NCBI GenBank assembly: GCA_016929465.1
Contig: JAFGIT010000250.1
Location: forward strand, 1-8,312
DNA from: Candidatus Coatesiibacteriota bacterium
GTDB lineage: Bacteria; B130-G9
Direction: 5' to 3'
Length of the DNA: 8,312 nucleotides
Part shown: piece by piece, positions 6,891 through 8,312 of the stretch
Layout of the letters: the number at the start of each line of letters is the position of its first letter
Numbering within the stretch: the first letter of the stretch is position 1
The notes under the pieces: generated by a model
Told to the model about the DNA's origin: nothing
The model's database searches: none
Seen by the model: only the letters and a program-made list of their open reading frames with translations
Translations under genes and position numbers: made by a program

Positions 6891-6919
6891 ATCAAAGCAG
6901 AGAAGATGTGTTTGGTCAA
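6891..6919 (-). promoter_or_regulatory. Candidate promoter of the PPDK-like two-gene unit
   Basis: The minus strand shows TTGACC (6919-6914, five of six -35 matches), a 17-base spacer and TTTGAT (6896-6891, four of six -10 matches). Transcription would begin near 6884, about 77 bases before the start codon. This is the best match to a sigma70 promoter seen in the region. Confidence 0.45.
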
Positions 6920-6954
6920 CCTCGGCGGCTTCAAAATACTGGCGCCTGCGAATT

Positions 6955-6977
6955 GGGATGCCCTCGTAAGGCATCTC
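6955..6977. repeat. 8-bp inverted repeat (hairpin) in the divergent region
   Basis: GGGATGCC (6955-6962) pairs with GGCATCTC (6970-6977), with one G-T pair and a 7-base loop. The six central pairs, GATGCC against GGCATC, are perfect. No T-run follows on either strand, so it is not an intrinsic terminator. It lies upstream of both candidate promoters and could be an operator dyad or a short dispersed palindrome. Confidence 0.45.
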
Positions 6978-7053
6978 CATAAACCCCTTCATAGAGGGAA
7001 TTCATCATTGACGTAGGGCGATCAAAGCATTCCGGCTATCACCAAATTGGCGC

Positions 7054-7082
7054 TTGACCTTGGAATCAGTCTCTGTTAAACC
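7054..7082 (+). promoter_or_regulatory. Candidate promoter for the membrane hydrolase, implying a leaderless mRNA
   Basis: TTGACC (7054-7059, five of six -35 matches) is followed after 17 bases by TAAACC (7077-7082), a weak -10. The predicted start of transcription near 7089 falls almost on the ATG at 7091. That agrees with the absence of any Shine-Dalgarno sequence there. Confidence 0.3.
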
Positions 7083-7090
7083 GCTGTGCC

Positions 7091-8128
7091 ATGGATCCGG
7101 TTTCACATCTCGCTTGGGGAATTGTCACGGCAAATATTCTGCCAGAGCCCGATGCGCTGCTGCCACGGCTTGCGATAGCCGGCACAGCTGCGGTTGCGCC
7201 CGACTTCGACTTCGTGACCAAGTTCCTCAAGAACATTTACTTCCTGAAATACCATCACAGCGTGACACATTCATTTGTGGGCGTTTCGGTCATGGGAGTT
7301 GCGATCGCGGCCGTCGCTCGCCTTGTCTTCCCGTCAGTTAGTTTCGTGGAGGCCCTTCTCGTTGCACTCGTCGCGGGAGCAAGCCATTCACTCCTCGACC
7401 TGATCATGCACGGCACAGGGGCGATGGTTCTCTGGCCATTCTCGAAGCGGATGTTCACCGCAAGTCTGCTATTAGGGCTCAATCCGACGACGACCCACGC
7501 TAGATGCCACGAAAAGTCTCTGATGGTGTGCATGGTGTGTCAGATGCACAGCGCGTTTAGGTCGCGAATGACGTGGCTCGGCATAATCGCGGCGGCTGTT
7601 TCGACTTTTTCAGGGGCACTGAGAATTCCATTTGCGGTCGCTGGGACGATTGCCGGCATCGGATATATTATTGTGACCTACATTCAGAAGCGGAAGGCGA
7701 GATCAATCGCCCTCAAGTCCGCCCCGAGCGGCGCTCCTCCAAAGGCATTCCCGGCTGGATTCTCTCCTCATAAATGGCTTGCCGTAACGGAGCATTCTTC
7801 TGGTCCAGTCCTACAGTGGGTGGACACTCGGGAGAAGGACCCAACCGAGAGCCGGGAACTCCCCGTGCCGATGTCAACAGAAGCAATCGAGGCATCGAGA
7901 TCAACGAGGACCGTGAAGGAGTTTCTCTCCGCCTGCGTCATCCCCTGGGTATTTGAGCTGCGAGATCCTGAAAAAGTCCGTGTACAATGGCAGGACTTGA
8001 GCTACGCGCTGAGCGCGTCCATGGATCTATATGCAGCGCGAGTAACGATGTCACCTGACCTCTCAGTGCTCGACGAGGATTTCCGCGAGCGATGGCAGGA
8101 TGTGTGGCCTCCCCCCGAAAGCAAATAG
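7091..8128 (+). CDS. Membrane-bound metal-dependent hydrolase, YdjM/DUF457 type
   Basis: The 345-residue protein fits the YdjM/DUF457 family of inner-membrane metal-dependent hydrolases, whose substrates are mostly unknown. Candidate metal ligands form the family pattern: His6 (SHLAWG), Asp38 and Asp40 (PDFDF), His55/His56 and His60 in HHSVTHS (55-61), and His99, Asp103 and His107 in SHSLLDLIMH (98-107). LWPFSKRMF (114-122) follows, as usual. Hydrophobic segments lie near 27-37, 62-80, 84-98, 162-176 and 181-197. HARCHEKSL (136-144) lies in a loop between them. Residues about 200-345 form a hydrophilic tail with several Trp and no motif I recognise, in line with the longer family members. The ATG at 7091 is the first start after an in-frame TGA at 7055-7057. 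No ribosome-binding site precedes it. It is divergent from the PPDK-like unit, and nothing follows it closely on the same strand. Family call is firm; substrate unknown. Confidence 0.85.
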   Translation: MDPVSHLAWGIVTANILPEPDALLPRLAIAGTAAVAPDFDFVTKFLKNIYFLKYHHSVTHSFVGVSVMGVAIAAVARLVFPSVSFVEALLVALVAGASHSLLDLIMHGTGAMVLWPFSKRMFTASLLLGLNPTTTHARCHEKSLMVCMVCQMHSAFRSRMTWLGIIAAAVSTFSGALRIPFAVAGTIAGIGYIIVTYIQKRKARSIALKSAPSGAPPKAFPAGFSPHKWLAVTEHSSGPVLQWVDTREKDPTESRELPVPMSTEAIEASRSTRTVKEFLSACVIPWVFELRDPEKVRVQWQDLSYALSASMDLYAARVTMSPDLSVLDEDFRERWQDVWPPPESK

Positions 8129-8175
8129 AAGCGCGGGCTATAGGAGGCCGTGCCATAGGTCGGATTTTGCGTCGC

Positions 8176-8201
8176 GTAGGGGCGGTGGCTTGTCCCCGCC
8201 C
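8176..8201. repeat. GC-rich palindromic REP-like element
   Basis: The block opens with GTAGGGGCGG (8176-8185) and closes with GTCCCCGCCC (8192-8201). GGGCGG (8180-8185) pairs perfectly with CCGCCC (8196-8201) around a 10-base loop. From memory, short palindromes of the form GTAGGGGC...GCCCC recur between genes in many bacterial and metagenome assemblies. Only one copy is present here, so its repeat nature is inferred. It has no T-run and is not a classic terminator. Confidence 0.45.
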
Positions 8202-8214
8202 ATCTATATCTTCG

Positions 8215-8263
8215 GGCAGGCACAAGGAGGCTGTAACATAAGTCCGGAGTCATGTTGCCTGTC
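8215..8263. other. Possible extended stem-loop
   Basis: GGCAGGCA (8215-8222) can pair with TGCCTGTC (8256-8263) over 8 bp, including one G-T pair. AACAT (8235-8239) and ATGTT (8252-8256) form an inner dyad around the palindrome TCCGGA (8243-8248). The inner and outer pairings share base 8256, so they are partly alternative. No known RNA family was recognised. Confidence 0.3.
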
Positions 8264-8271
8264 TTGATTTT

Positions 8272-8293
8272 GGTTGGCAATTTTCAGCCAATC
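8272..8293 (+). terminator. Hairpin at the window edge, possible weak terminator for the hydrolase gene
   Basis: GGTTGGC (8272-8278) pairs with GCCAATC (8287-8293) in a 7-bp stem with one G-T pair and an 8-base loop. The following sequence is T-rich only after several bases (GTTATTTTG). It is about 145 bases past the hydrolase stop codon. It may instead belong to a feature beyond the window. Confidence 0.25.
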
Positions 8294-8312
8294 GGTCGTT
8301 ATTTTGCTATTC

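Larger units (their letters stand above)
6808..7090. other. Divergent intergenic region before the PPDK-like gene and the hydrolase
   Basis: These 283 bases separate two divergent genes and contain no credible gene; the plus-strand open frame entering from 6454 is antisense to the PPDK-like gene. Contents are the PPDK-like ribosome-binding site next to 6808, a T8 tract in the minus-strand leader (6869-6876), a minus-strand promoter candidate (6891-6919), a strong hairpin (6955-6977), a direct repeat ATCAAAGCA (6891-6899 and 7021-7029) and a plus-strand promoter candidate (7054-7082). Confidence 0.75.
8129..8312. other. Non-coding, hairpin-rich 3' segment
   Basis: No gene is supported in the last 184 bases; the overlapping minus-strand open frames run into the hydrolase gene and look like shadows. 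The segment carries a GC-rich palindrome (8180-8201), a long-range 8-bp pairing (8215-8222 with 8256-8263) and a 7-bp hairpin near the edge (8272-8293). Confidence 0.6.

Noticed and set aside
6454-6969. Plus-strand 171-codon open frame opposite the start of the PPDK-like gene
   Set aside because: Mostly antisense to a firmly identified gene, no ribosome-binding site or family, and rich in residues typical of shadow frames.
8002-8280. Minus-strand 92-codon open frame overlapping the end of the hydrolase gene
   Set aside because: Half of it is antisense to the hydrolase gene and the rest lies in the palindromic region; no ribosome-binding site or recognisable domain.

Overview
The window is bacterial chromosomal DNA of moderate G+C, roughly the low-to-mid 50s percent by eye. 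It is densely coded, with Shine-Dalgarno sites in front of several genes. An mreB-mreC pair and uppP mark an organism that builds peptidoglycan and is probably rod-shaped. No rRNA, tRNA, CRISPR array, insertion sequence or prophage gene was seen. The lineage cannot be fixed from the sequence. Divergence of several proteins from textbook relatives would suit an uncultivated bacterial phylum, but that is a guess.

Layout. Positions 1-1478 (minus strand) hold mreB followed by the first 139 codons of mreC, cut by the window edge. These are the actin-like filament and its membrane partner, which guide lateral wall synthesis. A 332-base divergent intergenic region follows, with candidate promoters for both sides and two small hairpins. 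Positions 1811-2662 (plus) encode UppP, which recycles the undecaprenyl carrier lipid of cell-wall synthesis. The left third is therefore a divergent cell-envelope module. uppP converges with the next unit across only 19 bases.

Positions 2682-6807 (minus) are a tight two-gene unit. The first gene encodes a 915-residue homologue of pyruvate, phosphate dikinase (PPDK). The second encodes a 458-residue, mostly helical protein of no family I recognise; it starts one base after the dikinase stop codon. The dikinase homologue keeps its ATP-grasp residues and its phospho-carrier histidine. In the C-terminal PEP/pyruvate barrel, however, it has lost the catalytic cysteine and the second magnesium-binding aspartate. 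It therefore probably does not carry out the standard PEP-pyruvate reaction. This pair is the most interesting object in the window.

A second divergent region (6808-7090) carries candidate outward promoters, a strong hairpin and a 9-base direct repeat. Positions 7091-8128 (plus) encode a YdjM/DUF457-type membrane-bound metal-dependent hydrolase with a long soluble C-terminal tail. It has no visible ribosome-binding site and may be leaderless. The last 184 bases hold no gene, but they contain a GC-rich palindromic element resembling dispersed intergenic repeats and further stem-loops.
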